Positions 24,479 to 33,779 of a stretch of DNA of 42,711 nucleotides are shown here, piece after piece. Each line of letters starts with the position of its first letter. The first letter of the stretch is position 1. Location: positions 1 through 42,711 of the forward strand of contig JAPLFL010000086.1 in assembly GCA_026390695.1 (NCBI GenBank), read 5' to 3'. The position numbers and the translations under genes are program-made. A model generated the notes under the pieces. That model had not been told where the DNA came from and did not search any database. It was given only the letters and a program-made list of their open reading frames with translations. Source of the DNA: Candidatus Kapaibacterium sp. (GTDB lineage: Bacteria; Bacteroidota; Ignavibacteria; Kapaibacteriales; UBA2268).

Positions 24479-25699
24479 ATGGCTTCAGGTTCATTTAAAC
24501 GTAATTATAATTTAACCGACTCTGAGTTGGGTTTGTTTTCGCTTGAGTTATGTTCAAATATGACTCGCGATCTTAGTAATTTGGCTGTTTTTGGTATTAC
24601 TTCTCTTGCAGTAACATCACTTCAGTCTATTTGTGTTTCATTTCAGAATTTACCAACTGATGAAGAGTATCGTGGCGATATAGAAATAGCTACGGCAGCT
24701 AAGAATGATCTTGCTTTACAGGTGAAAGATACTACGCGGGATATGGCTACACGTGTATCGATTAAATATGGTGCTAATTCCGGTCAATATGCACGTCTTG
24801 GTCTGAAAAACGTGAGTACCATGTCTGATGATACACTTATTGTTGCCTCAAGAAGGGTTATGAGGGTGGTTACTGAGTACAAAACAGATTTAGCCTCTGT
24901 TGGATTGACTCAGGGAATGATTGATGATTATGAGGATATAATTAATAGTTTTGAGGATGCAAAGATTACGCAGTTAGATAAGATTGCATTGCGTGAGACT
25001 AAGGTTACTGATCGTGTAAATAAAGGTAATGATCTATACGGTCATGTTACCGACTATTGCGATTTGGGTAAACGTGTATGGAACGGTGTTGATCCGGCTA
25101 AAGAATCAGATTATGTGATTTACGGTGCAAATGGTGGCGGTGGCGTATTGACTGCACCGACTAATTTTGTTTATAATTTCCATACAAATGATTTTTCCTG
25201 GGATGCAGTTACAAATGCAACGAGTTATCAAATCGAAACAAGTGATAACGGTACTGATTGGGCAGAGATATATGCAGATGCAGCGATGAATTTTAATTAT
25301 ATTCCGACTTCGGGTGTAGATAAATATTATCGGGTTCGCGCTCGTAATTCTTCTGGTTTCGGTGAATATGCTACTGAAATGCACTTTACTTATTACGATT
25401 CACTTTCATCGCCATCCGGTTTGACTTTAGGACTGACCGGTGCAATTCCTCCATTGACCATTCATGTTGATTGGAATACAGTTACAGGTGCAACGAATTA
25501 CAAAGTCTATCGAAGTATTGTTAATACGGGTGGATCGGCTGGTACTTATTCTCTTGTTGATACAGTTGGTACGAATTCGTATTCAGAGGAGACAATTGAG
25601 GATAGGAGATACTATTATTACGTGATAGCTATTAATTCATATTTGGAATCTACGGCTTGTTCGGCGATGTTTGTGGATGTTCCGGTGAATCCGGCTTAA
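24479..25699 (+). CDS. Helical N-terminal domain protein with two Fn3 domains
   Basis: A 406-residue protein without a signal peptide or sorting domain. Residues 1 to ~220 are mostly helical (SLELCSNMTRDLSNLAVFG; DLALQVKDTTRDMATRV; ITQLDKIALRETKVTDRV) and end in a Gly-rich hinge ANGGGGVLTAP. Two fibronectin type III domains follow, about 228-310 (FSWDAVTNATSYQIETSDNG) and 312-404 (IHVDWNTVTGATNYKVYRS). Residue 1 is ATG in TATCATGGC. The Fn3 part resembles the partial protein at the right window edge, so this may be a lineage-specific family. Release without a known signal is unexplained; function unknown. Confidence 0.75.
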   Translation: MASGSFKRNYNLTDSELGLFSLELCSNMTRDLSNLAVFGITSLAVTSLQSICVSFQNLPTDEEYRGDIEIATAAKNDLALQVKDTTRDMATRVSIKYGANSGQYARLGLKNVSTMSDDTLIVASRRVMRVVTEYKTDLASVGLTQGMIDDYEDIINSFEDAKITQLDKIALRETKVTDRVNKGNDLYGHVTDYCDLGKRVWNGVDPAKESDYVIYGANGGGGVLTAPTNFVYNFHTNDFSWDAVTNATSYQIETSDNGTDWAEIYADAAMNFNYIPTSGVDKYYRVRARNSSGFGEYATEMHFTYYDSLSSPSGLTLGLTGAIPPLTIHVDWNTVTGATNYKVYRSIVNTGGSAGTYSLVDTVGTNSYSEETIEDRRYYYYVIAINSYLESTACSAMFVDVPVNPA

Positions 25700-25710
25700 A
25701 GTTATGAGTT

Positions 25711-25923
25711 AGAAGAGGGATAATTAATGTAGAATGTAGAATTATGAATGTAAAATGGAAGAAAAAATCCAAAGGCTAAGAACTTATGGGAAATAGAAGA
25801 GGGATAATTAATGTATAATGTAGAATTATGAATGTAAAATGGAAGAAAAAATCCAAAGACCAAGAACTTATGGGAAATAGAAGAGGGATAATTAATGTAG
25901 AATGTAGAATTATGAATGTAAGA
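25711..25923. repeat. 84-bp tandem repeat, about 2.5 copies
   Basis: Copies start at 25711, 25795 and 25879 with AGAAGAGGGATAATTAATGT, exactly 84 bp apart; the third stops after ~45 bp. The first two differ at about three positions. The sequence is unrelated to the 69-bp palindromic units yet has the same 84-bp period. No convincing gene is present in the surrounding 336-bp gap. Confidence 0.93.
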
Positions 25924-25930
25924 AAAAAAA

Positions 25931-25963
25931 AACCTTCCGAAGATTAAAAATCTTCGGAAGGTT
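25931..25963 (-). terminator. Strong Rho-independent terminator of the ftsH-folE-GT-M16 operon
   Basis: A perfect 15-bp stem, AACCTTCCGAAGATT and AATCTTCGGAAGGTT, with a 3-base loop. Read on the minus strand it is followed by a run of ten T residues (A run at 25923-25932 on the plus strand), 73 bp after the stop of the M16 peptidase gene. The CCTTC..GGAAGG core recurs in the sorting-domain palindromes at 40996-41028. Confidence 0.9.
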
Positions 25964-26035
25964 GATGTAGGGAAATGTATTATAGATAAACTACTTGGAA
26001 GATCAGTTGATATGAAATATTAGTTAGATATCAAT

Positions 26036-27301
26036 CTATAGGAATGCGACGGTTCCCCAATTATCTTCGGTGAAGTTTTCTTGGATCATGTCGTAAATAT
26101 TTTTTTTATTGATGGAATCAACTTTTGCAATGGTAGCACTTGCTTCTTCTCTGATGCCAAGATATAATTCATTTTTAGCGAGTGTTTGCATTCTGGCAGA
26201 AAGACTTTCGAGTGACATGATAATGCTTGACTTTAATTGGACTTTCGCTCGGCTTAATTCAGTATCGGTTATCCCTTTGTCGAGAAGTTTTGCTATTTCT
26301 TGTTTGATTAATTTCTCTGTTTCGTCTAATTTCGAGCTATCGACGCCAGCATATATATAAAAGGCACCAATATCTTTGTATAATTGAATGGTGGAATAGA
26401 TTGAGTAGGCATATCCGAACTTCTCGCGGATGTTCTGATTCAGTCGGCAGCTCATTCCGTCGCCAAAGATGACGTTCAACATTGACCAGAGATAACGTTC
26501 TCCTGAATCCATACCTTTTATTTTGCGTCCCATGAGGATATGAGACTGTTGGAATGGTTTCTTTTTGCGTTGGTCTTGCATTATTGTTTGCTTGATTGGA
26601 ATATTTGTCGTATTGATATCAGGGAATTGAATATTTCCGCAACATTGATTCAACAGATCGGCAGCAATGTTGCTTGGAACGTTACCAGCGATCGATATAA
26701 CGGTCTTATTACTCAAATATTCGCGACGTTGCATCTCGTATAGATCATCTAAGGTAATATTATTCAAAGATTTTTGCGTCCCAACGATAGGATTGCCAAG
26801 CGGATGCTTCCCGAACAGCATACGATCACCATAATCGAAGATTAGTTCTTCGGGATCGTCCAAGTAAGATTTAATTTCCTCTGCAATAACGAGACGTTCT
26901 TTGTCTAAATCGGAGGAATTGAATGCCGGTTGAAAGACTATTTTGGTTAGAAGCGAAGTAATTTCCTTAAATTGAGAAGATAATGCCCTTGCATAGAAAC
27001 AAGTGAGGTCTTTTGTTGTGTAAGCGTTGGTATATCCGCCTAAAGACTCGAACGCTGAGGCTATTTGTTTGGAATTCATGCCTTTTGTGCGTTTAAATAT
27101 GGCGTGTTCTAAGAAATGTGCGGATCCTTCTTTTGTGTTTAGGTCATTAACGGAGCCAGTGAAGATTGCAATCCCGATAGCAAAGGATTGAACGGATTTA
27201 ACTTCTTCGTTAATGACGGTTAATCCGTTTTCTAAGGTTATTTTATCATATTTAACGAATCCAGATGAATCTATATGGCTATCAGTTATTTTATTTTTCA
27301 T
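26036..27301 (-). CDS. M16-family zinc peptidase (pitrilysin/processing peptidase type)
   Basis: A 421-residue protein of the one-domain-pair M16B type. The inverted zinc motif HFLEH (HxxEH) appears in AHFLEHAIFKRTKG near residue 64, with the downstream Glu in the LTCFYARALSSQF region. The order LENGLTVINEEVKSVQSFAIG at the start and the RxxY-type GYAYSIYSTIQLYKDIGAF segment in the second domain are standard for the family. No signal peptide, so it is probably cytoplasmic. ATG overlaps the TGA of the glycosyltransferase gene (ATGA), coupling translation. In other FCB bacteria such proteins process or degrade peptides. Confidence 0.93.
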   Translation of the reverse strand: MKNKITDSHIDSSGFVKYDKITLENGLTVINEEVKSVQSFAIGIAIFTGSVNDLNTKEGSAHFLEHAIFKRTKGMNSKQIASAFESLGGYTNAYTTKDLTCFYARALSSQFKEITSLLTKIVFQPAFNSSDLDKERLVIAEEIKSYLDDPEELIFDYGDRMLFGKHPLGNPIVGTQKSLNNITLDDLYEMQRREYLSNKTVISIAGNVPSNIAADLLNQCCGNIQFPDINTTNIPIKQTIMQDQRKKKPFQQSHILMGRKIKGMDSGERYLWSMLNVIFGDGMSCRLNQNIREKFGYAYSIYSTIQLYKDIGAFYIYAGVDSSKLDETEKLIKQEIAKLLDKGITDTELSRAKVQLKSSIIMSLESLSARMQTLAKNELYLGIREEASATIAKVDSINKKNIYDMIQENFTEDNWGTVAFL

Positions 27302-28434
27302 TTACGATTATGTTCTTTCAATTCAATATAAAAATTTTCGATCTCTTTTGCTAAATTATCCCAGGAAAAATACTTGATTGATTGCCTAATATTAGTCTGA
27401 TAATCAATTAGTTTGTTCTCTGTAAAGTATTTATCGATGGCAGCCCGAAGCAGATGCACCTCTGGCTTTGTAATAACGATCCCGCAATTGTATGGTTCGA
27501 TAACTTCCTTCAACCCACCGATGTCTGTCGATATAACAGGCAGCTCAAAATTATATGAAACGCCAACGATACCGCTTTGAGTAGCCGTTCGGTATGGCAG
27601 AACGCAAACATCGGACGCACTAAAGAACTCGTTGACTTCATTATCGGGAATATATCGGTTATGAAACTGAACTTTTTCTGTTAGATTATTTCTTTTGATG
27701 ATTTCTTGATAAAAAATTTCATCTCCATAAACTTCTCCGGCGATTAGAAGATAATAATCGTCTGAATTTTTGAGAGCTTCTAACAAAATATCGAGACCTT
27801 TGTATTTTCGAATCAAACCAAAGAACAAAATAACCTTTTTATCGGGCGATATTCCGAATTTTTTCCGTGCTGTTTGTTTATCGATTTTATTACCAAAATG
27901 ATTATAATTCGGATGATGATGATAAATATATTTAGCATCGGGCTTTAATTCCATAAGATCATCACGAACTTCATTAGCCATAGCAACAAAACCGTCGAAT
28001 TGATTCAGAAAGAACTTAGTAAGCTGACTATCACCCGTTCGCGGTTCGTGTGCGGTAACATTTCCCAAAACACTGATATTAATAACACCATGTTTTTTCA
28101 TAGAACGAGCCACCCAACCAAGAGAAGGAGCAAGAAAAGGCATCCAATACTTTGAAATGAACAAATGAGGCCTTTCAGCCAATATTTTTTTTGAAGCAGT
28201 GCAATAAGTAAGTGGATTTATCGAGTCTAAAATTCGTTGAGCGGGAATTTTATCGGCGCTGTCATTATCTGTAACAAATTGAGTAGTTCCTGGAAAAAGG
28301 AATCCGGGATACTGGCGAGAATAAGTGAAGGCTTTAATATCGTGACTTTTTTCCAGAGCACGATAGAGAGCGGCATTAAACTGGGCAATTCCGCCACGAT
28401 AAGGATAAAAAGCTGATAGATATGCAATTTTCAA
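27298..28434 (-). CDS. Glycosyltransferase family 4
   Basis: A 378-residue GT-B glycosyltransferase. The N-terminal domain opens with MKIAYLSAFYPYRGGIAQF, whose glycine loop is diagnostic. The C-terminal nucleotide-sugar domain shows VILFFGLIRKYKGLDILLEAL, IPDNEVNEFFSASDVCVLPY and the EX7E-like TQSGIVGVSYNFELPVIST followed by GGLKEVIE. The start codon is TTG at 28432-28434, since the protein must begin at MKIAYL and no ATG is near. The gene lies 20 bp after folE and overlaps the M16 gene. It probably adds a sugar to a lipid or polysaccharide. A link to FtsH or folate is only positional. Confidence 0.92.
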   Translation of the reverse strand: MKIAYLSAFYPYRGGIAQFNAALYRALEKSHDIKAFTYSRQYPGFLFPGTTQFVTDNDSADKIPAQRILDSINPLTYCTASKKILAERPHLFISKYWMPFLAPSLGWVARSMKKHGVINISVLGNVTAHEPRTGDSQLTKFFLNQFDGFVAMANEVRDDLMELKPDAKYIYHHHPNYNHFGNKIDKQTARKKFGISPDKKVILFFGLIRKYKGLDILLEALKNSDDYYLLIAGEVYGDEIFYQEIIKRNNLTEKVQFHNRYIPDNEVNEFFSASDVCVLPYRTATQSGIVGVSYNFELPVISTDIGGLKEVIEPYNCGIVITKPEVHLLRAAIDKYFTENKLIDYQTNIRQSIKYFSWDNLAKEIENFYIELKEHNRK

Positions 28435-28454
28435 TATACTTTTGTCTAAATTGT

Positions 28455-29135
28455 TTAAATTCTGTCTTTTACGAGTAATTGGAGGAATTCATTTCGCAAA
28501 TTAAAATCATGAAGAAGAAGTCCGCGCATGACGGATGTTGTCATAATAGATTTTTCTTCGGGGCCTTTAACACCGCGTGCAATCATGCAATAATGTCTGG
28601 CGTTAATAACAACACCGAGGGCTTTAGGTTTGAGAATTGATTCAATATAGTCGGCAATTTGTTCGCCTAATTCCTCCTGAATCTGTCCACGGCGAGCAAA
28701 CCAATTGACAATTCGAGATAATTTTGATAATCCGATGACAAAATCACCGGGTATATAACCAATAGCGCATTCACCGGAAATAGGCTGCCAGTGATGTGAG
28801 CAAACTGACATTAAATCTATACCCTTACTAATGATCAATTGATCGACACCCTTACGATTAGGGAAAACTGTAAGCTTCGGTGCAGATTCAAACCGTCCTC
28901 GGAACAGCTCGTTCACATACATTTTAGCAAGTCTTTGAGCAGTATGAGCACAATTAGGATCATTCTGAGAGATTCTCAAAATATCCATCAGTTCGATAAA
29001 TTTCACTTGCAAAGCTTGAACCATTTCTTTGCGTTCATCAGCAGATAATGATTGATTGCCATTGGCATCAAAGCAAAGATTATCAGACTGATTAATCGGA
29101 GAAATGTTTTGTTCTATGTTTGTGTAATCTTTCAA
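28455..29135 (-). CDS. folE: GTP cyclohydrolase I
   Basis: A 226-residue enzyme that converts GTP to 7,8-dihydroneopterin triphosphate, the first step to tetrahydrofolate. Zinc ligands C112 and H115 (SVCSHHWQP) and C183 (ARHYCM) match the E. coli positions nearly one to one. GYIPGDFVIGLSKLSRIVNWFARR and the C-terminal RGLLLHDFNLRNEFLQLL complete the T-fold core; the first ~35 residues are a variable extension. The start is TTG at 29133-29135, 5 bp after the ftsH stop. The frame is closed by a TGA just upstream and the next ATG (residue 39) would cut into the conserved helix. Second gene of the ftsH operon. Confidence 0.95.
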   Translation of the reverse strand: MKDYTNIEQNISPINQSDNLCFDANGNQSLSADERKEMVQALQVKFIELMDILRISQNDPNCAHTAQRLAKMYVNELFRGRFESAPKLTVFPNRKGVDQLIISKGIDLMSVCSHHWQPISGECAIGYIPGDFVIGLSKLSRIVNWFARRGQIQEELGEQIADYIESILKPKALGVVINARHYCMIARGVKGPEEKSIMTTSVMRGLLLHDFNLRNEFLQLLVKDRI

Positions 29136-29139
29136 TAAA

Positions 29140-31170
29140 TTAATTTTCGGATGTCACTTTAAGAGTATTTTCAGTATTATTGTTCAAGTTCAAGGAACGA
29201 AGTGCGTAAAGTTGATTTTTGGAAAAAGGAGGTAATTCGTCACCACGAATAATAATATCAAGTTCATCGCCATCTAAGATTTCACGTTCTAAAAGAATTT
29301 TTGAAGCTCGATGTAATAAATCCATATTTTCAGATAATAATTTTTCAGCAACATCGGATGCGTTTAGTAATATTTTCCTAACTTCATTATCAATAACCTG
29401 TGCTGTTTCTTCGCTGTGGTCACGAGGTTGTGAAATTTCACGTCCCAAAAACACTTCTTCCTGATGTGTAGCATAAGAAACCGGGCCTAAAACTTCGCTC
29501 ATACCCCAATCGCAAACCATTTTCCTTGCAATAGCCGTAGCATGTGCAATATCGGAAGAAGCACCGGTAGAAAGCGAATCAAAAACTAATTTTTCAGCCA
29601 TACGACCGGCCATTAAAGCAACCAATTTAGCTTCTAACATATCCTTTGGCAGCGCGTGGTAATCTTCTTTAGGTAAATAGGAAGTGAGTCCAAGTGCGCG
29701 ACCGCGTGGAATAATCGTTACTTTATGAACTGGATCTGATTTTACTACAAGGGATCCAACAAGCGCATGGCCCATTTCGTGATAGGAAGTCATTTCCTTT
29801 TCTTTATCGGAAATAACCATACTTTTGCGTTCCACTCCCATTAAAACTTTATCTTTTGCATTTTCAAAGTCAAACATGGTGACTGAATCACTTGTACGGC
29901 GAGCTGCAAACAATGCAGCTTCGTTTACGATATTAGCAATATCAGCTCCTGATAAACCAGGTGTGCCTTTTGCAAGAGTTTCAAGATCAACATCCTGACC
30001 CAATGGAAGAGTTTTGACGTGAACTTTAAAGATACCTTCGCGCCCTTTAACATCAGGGCGATCAACAACAACTTGTCTATCGAATCGACCTGGTCTTAGC
30101 AGAGCTGGATCGAGAACATCGGGACGATTTGTTGCAGCAATAATAATAATACCGCTGTTTTGTTCAAAGCCGTCCATTTCAACCAGAAGAGCGTTTAAAG
30201 TTTGTTCACGTTCATCATGCCCGCCTCCTAAACCTGCTCCTCGATGACGACCGACAGCATCAATTTCATCAATAAATACTAAGCAAGGAGCATTTCTTTT
30301 AGCATTTTCAAATAAATCACGAACACGGCTTGCTCCAACTCCTACGAACATTTCAACGAAATCAGCACCGGAAATTGAAAAGAATGGTACTGCTGCTTCA
30401 CCGGCTACCGCACGAGCTAAAAGAGTTTTTCCAGTTCCCGGAGGGCCTAATAACAAAACACCTTTGGGGATCTTTCCACCCAAACGTTGAAATTTCTTTG
30501 GTTCTTTCAAAAATTCGATTATTTCTTGTAATTCATATTTTGCTTCGTCAGCACCGGCAACATCTGCAAAAGTAATTTTAATGGCTCCATCGCCAGCAAG
30601 TTTTGCTCGTGATTTGCCAAAAGAGAAAATACCTTTTGTGCCCCCACCCATCTGCATGCGTCGAATAAAAAATACAAAAAATCCTAACAAAACTACCCAT
30701 GGAAGAAATGTCATCATTATAGCCCAGAATCCGCCGTCACTGTTCTCATAAGTGATTTTAATTCCTTTAGTTTCCCAAATAGTTTCTACCTTTGAATCAA
30801 TAACTCCGATTTTTGTTGAAAAACGATGAATCTCTAATGGACGGCCGTTATTGATTATCGAAATTTTTTCTTTCAAATCTGCACGCAATTCATAATCATT
30901 CAATTGGGATTTTAAAATTATTACTGACTTTATCATATCTTGATCGAGAAATCTCTTATATTCAGTAAAGGATATGTTAGGCTCTTCCTTCTGACTTACA
31001 TTTGTGAACATATATGTAACAACAAGAGAAGCAATAATAATCAACCAAATCATCATATTGCGGCCAATGTTATTAGGGTCATTATTTTTTTTATTCATTC
31101 TACGCATTTCATCAAAAGGGTTTTTATTCTTTTGATTCCCATCGTTATCTGATTTATTTTTAGTAGCCAT
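29140..31170 (-). CDS. ftsH: ATP-dependent zinc metalloprotease FtsH
   Basis: A 676-residue membrane AAA protease that extracts and degrades membrane and regulatory proteins. A hydrophilic Asn/Lys-rich start precedes transmembrane helix 1 ([17 protein letters not shown], ~39-55). The periplasmic domain follows, then helix 2 ([17 protein letters not shown], ~155-171). The AAA module has Walker A GPPGTGKT near 241, Walker [11 protein letters not shown], the pore motif [15 protein letters not shown] and the SRH arginine fingers in RPGRFDRQ. The protease domain holds HEMGH near 463. First gene of the operon with folE, a glycosyltransferase and an M16 peptidase. Confidence 0.97.
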   Translation of the reverse strand: MATKNKSDNDGNQKNKNPFDEMRRMNKKNNDPNNIGRNMMIWLIIIASLVVTYMFTNVSQKEEPNISFTEYKRFLDQDMIKSVIILKSQLNDYELRADLKEKISIINNGRPLEIHRFSTKIGVIDSKVETIWETKGIKITYENSDGGFWAIMMTFLPWVVLLGFFVFFIRRMQMGGGTKGIFSFGKSRAKLAGDGAIKITFADVAGADEAKYELQEIIEFLKEPKKFQRLGGKIPKGVLLLGPPGTGKTLLARAVAGEAAVPFFSISGADFVEMFVGVGASRVRDLFENAKRNAPCLVFIDEIDAVGRHRGAGLGGGHDEREQTLNALLVEMDGFEQNSGIIIIAATNRPDVLDPALLRPGRFDRQVVVDRPDVKGREGIFKVHVKTLPLGQDVDLETLAKGTPGLSGADIANIVNEAALFAARRTSDSVTMFDFENAKDKVLMGVERKSMVISDKEKEMTSYHEMGHALVGSLVVKSDPVHKVTIIPRGRALGLTSYLPKEDYHALPKDMLEAKLVALMAGRMAEKLVFDSLSTGASSDIAHATAIARKMVCDWGMSEVLGPVSYATHQEEVFLGREISQPRDHSEETAQVIDNEVRKILLNASDVAEKLLSENMDLLHRASKILLEREILDGDELDIIIRGDELPPFSKNQLYALRSLNLNNNTENTLKVTSEN

Positions 31171-31269
31171 TTAATCTCCGAAAAATTTATATCTTTATTA
31201 TTCCAATTGAGTATTGACGAATGAACCTCATAATCATTTGAAAATAAAATGAAAAACTATAATATTAAA

Positions 31270-32151
31270 TTATTTTTTGATATATATACTAATGATATGT
31301 GCTTTTTTATTTATTAGTAAATTAAAGAATCCATCAAATATTAGCCAGAATGGCAATGGAAGAAATCTTGTAAACCAATAAGTTCGCATGATGTTAAGAA
31401 GTTTATTCCCAAAACTGAAATATTTTCTTTTTATTATTGAATTATCTGTAATTTTATTAAAAAAAGATTCATCTATTGAGTGCAGATGGGCGTTTTTTGG
31501 GGTTATATGATTACAGTGAATACATAATGAGTACTGAATTTTCTCTTTATATGGAGTAGAAATAATAAGCTGACCGCCGGGTTTGAGTATTTTCATCAAC
31601 CCATTTATAAATTTATCGGGATTGACAATATGTTCTAAAATTTCCGAAGCTATTATACAATCAAAAGTATTTTGTTTAAAAGGAGGATTAAGCCCATCCA
31701 TCGCTACTTGCAAATGATTTGGTGATAATACTTTTTTCCTTGCTTTCTGCAAATTAATTAAAGAAATATCAGATGAAATCACTACTTTACCCTTGGGGAT
31801 TAATCCTTCAGCAAGCCAAGCATTGCCACAGCCAACATCGAGAAATAATTTACTATTTTTATTAATCTTTGATATAATATATTGACGGACTCTTCTTTCA
31901 TCATCTTCCGTGGCTCTGTCAGCACGATCCTCGAAATAATCAAATTCATTGGCATCAATCGTATAATGTTTGATATAATTCATGCCAGATTCTTCTTGAT
32001 TATTATTTTTAAGCAATAGGAGAGGTATTTCATCAATTAATTCAAAATTCATTTTACAACTTTTGCATAGCAGAGCGTTGGTTTGTAACTCAAACTCAGC
32101 ATTACATTTTGGACAGCATAAAATTTCATAAAAATCAAAATCAGATTTCAT
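31270..32151 (-). CDS. SAM-dependent methyltransferase with N-terminal zinc ribbon
   Basis: A 293-residue class I methyltransferase. Residues 12-40 form a zinc ribbon of the Trm112/YcaR type (CPKC and CKSC pairs, IDEIPLLL after it). The Rossmann part has motif I LFLDVGCGNAWLAEG, a motif II acid in VVISSDISL, FDCIIASEILEHI and LKPGGQLIISTPYKE. The ~60 C-terminal residues are hydrophobic and aromatic and may touch the membrane. I chose ATG 32151, just inside an upstream alternative at 32160. It overlaps the site-2 protease stop by 11 bp. The product resembles methyltransferases acting on lipids, quinones or glycans; the substrate is not predictable. Confidence 0.85.
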   Translation of the reverse strand: MKSDFDFYEILCCPKCNAEFELQTNALLCKSCKMNFELIDEIPLLLLKNNNQEESGMNYIKHYTIDANEFDYFEDRADRATEDDERRVRQYIISKINKNSKLFLDVGCGNAWLAEGLIPKGKVVISSDISLINLQKARKKVLSPNHLQVAMDGLNPPFKQNTFDCIIASEILEHIVNPDKFINGLMKILKPGGQLIISTPYKEKIQYSLCIHCNHITPKNAHLHSIDESFFNKITDNSIIKRKYFSFGNKLLNIMRTYWFTRFLPLPFWLIFDGFFNLLINKKAHIISIYIKK

Positions 32152-33190
32152 ATACACCACAATAATTAAACGAAATAATAAAAATGATTATTGCTATGAT
32201 TCCGATTATCATTCTCCTTGTCCCAATTGATTGGCTATCTGCAACCGGCACGTGATCTAATTTTATAAAAACTTTGCAGATTATAGCCCAAACAAGCCAG
32301 CCGCCCCATCCTGAAAAGTACCATGGCGCAGCATTTTTAAATATTTTCAGATAAAATAAAACATAATCTTCAAAGAAAATTTTAAAGGGAAAGTTAATAT
32401 CAGAATTTAAGAATTCAATTAAAAAATTTAATACTGCTCCAACTGCGATTATTATACACATCCACCAAAATATTCGTGAAATTATACTCTGCCAGCGGCC
32501 GAACATAGCATAAATTACATGACCGCCATCTAATTGACCGATTGGAAGCATGTTAAGCATTGTTACAAATAAACCAAACCAACCGACACATAAAAAAGGA
32601 TAATGATAAATTTCGTTCATAGGTGGAACCCAGCCACCAGACTTAATAGCGAAAAATCCAAAAATTTCAAAAAGTATGTTAGAACCGAAATGCAGCCCAG
32701 TTTCAGGTATTTTATTAATAAAATGATACTCCGGGTGATAAATAAAAATTGATTCTGGTGAAGGCAGTGTAGCAAATCCATATACCAAAACTATCATAGT
32801 CGCCACAAATCCTGCTATTGGGCCTGCTACACCGATATCAAATAAAACTTTTCTATTTGTAAAGGGAGCACGAGTCTTAATAACTGCACCCATTGTACCA
32901 AATTGAGGAGCTCCCGGAACAAACATTGGAATAAAGTGGGGGAGAGTGCAATCAATTTTATGAATTCGTGCAGCTATATAATGCCCCATTTCATGGCTGC
33001 CTAAAACAAATATGATCAAGATAGAATAAGTAAGACCATAGTGCCAGTTCAGTAAATCGGAATAATCGCGACATGCCCACATTGTTCCTGCAATTGTAGA
33101 AGTAATAAATGTGATTATCAGCAATAGAAGCGGAATTACAATGTTTTTTAAATAAGGATTCTTTATTGGTATCAAATGATTTAAATTCAT
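32141..33190 (-). CDS. Site-2 protease-type intramembrane metalloprotease (M50 family)
   Basis: An intramembrane zinc protease (349 residues from ATG 33190; ATG 33235 would add 15). Hydrophobic helices cover most of it. The active-site helix has VLGSHEMGHYIAA (HExxH) and the second metal motif is LPIGQLDGGHVIYAMFG. The GAPQFGTMGAVIKTR segment and GPIAGF loop are typical of the bacterial group 3 S2P proteases that lack a PDZ domain. It would cleave single-span regulators such as anti-sigma factors within the membrane; no sigma or anti-sigma gene is adjacent. It lies between a small membrane protein gene and the methyltransferase gene in a tight leftward operon. Confidence 0.93.
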   Translation of the reverse strand: MNLNHLIPIKNPYLKNIVIPLLLLIITFITSTIAGTMWACRDYSDLLNWHYGLTYSILIIFVLGSHEMGHYIAARIHKIDCTLPHFIPMFVPGAPQFGTMGAVIKTRAPFTNRKVLFDIGVAGPIAGFVATMIVLVYGFATLPSPESIFIYHPEYHFINKIPETGLHFGSNILFEIFGFFAIKSGGWVPPMNEIYHYPFLCVGWFGLFVTMLNMLPIGQLDGGHVIYAMFGRWQSIISRIFWWMCIIIAVGAVLNFLIEFLNSDINFPFKIFFEDYVLFYLKIFKNAAPWYFSGWGGWLVWAIICKVFIKLDHVPVADSQSIGTRRMIIGIIAIIIFIISFNYCGVYEI

Positions 33191-33256
33191 AATGTGTTTA
33201 AAGTCTATAAATGGAATGTGAGAACAGTTTATCATGTGAAATGTGGACTGATACTA

Positions 33257-33679
33257 TCATTTGCGTTTTTCATTGTTAAAATTACCATCATGACGAAACA
33301 CAATAAATCTGTTTTCTGTGAAAAATAATTTCCCTTTAAATCTTATCAATTCAGCTTTTAAGAATTTTTCAGCATCTGTTGCACTATGCTTCCAATCCTC
33401 GGATATTTTACCAAATGCAAATCTAAAGCCAGTTCTCAGATTTTTTACAAGTATTTTATGAAATGAAAATCGTTTATTTCTTTTCCCGTTCAATAAAATT
33501 GAGTAAAGAATTCCAAAACCTCCGATGATATCAATTAATGCTGTAAAAGATAAAGGTTTTTTAATAAACATTATGTGTTCCGGCAATGAGACTATACTTG
33601 CCAAAGTAGATAATAAAATAAAACCGATAAAAATCAAAATGAAAGCCAAGGTTGTCAGTGTATTAAATATTATTTTCAT
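33257..33679 (-). CDS. Small two-helix membrane protein of unknown function
   Basis: A 140-residue protein starting with ATG in TATAAATGAAAATA. The first helix is LTTLAFILIFIGFILLSTLA, the second lies around ALIDIIGGFGILYSILL, followed by a basic segment GKRNKRFSFHK. The C-terminal half is soluble and charged (FAFGKISEDWKHSATDAEKFLKAE). No family is recognised. It is the first gene of the leftward operon with the site-2 protease, 22-67 bp downstream depending on its start, so it might be a partner or substrate of it; that is guesswork. Confidence 0.72.
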   Translation of the reverse strand: MKIIFNTLTTLAFILIFIGFILLSTLASIVSLPEHIMFIKKPLSFTALIDIIGGFGILYSILLNGKRNKRFSFHKILVKNLRTGFRFAFGKISEDWKHSATDAEKFLKAELIRFKGKLFFTENRFIVFRHDGNFNNEKRK

Positions 33680-33779
33680 TTATAATTGAATAAAAAAAAC
33701 AATAAAATTAGCCTTTTTTTCAATACCATAAAAGCCGTAATTTTGTATTGAAACATTCATTCATTATATTGGAGAAAAT

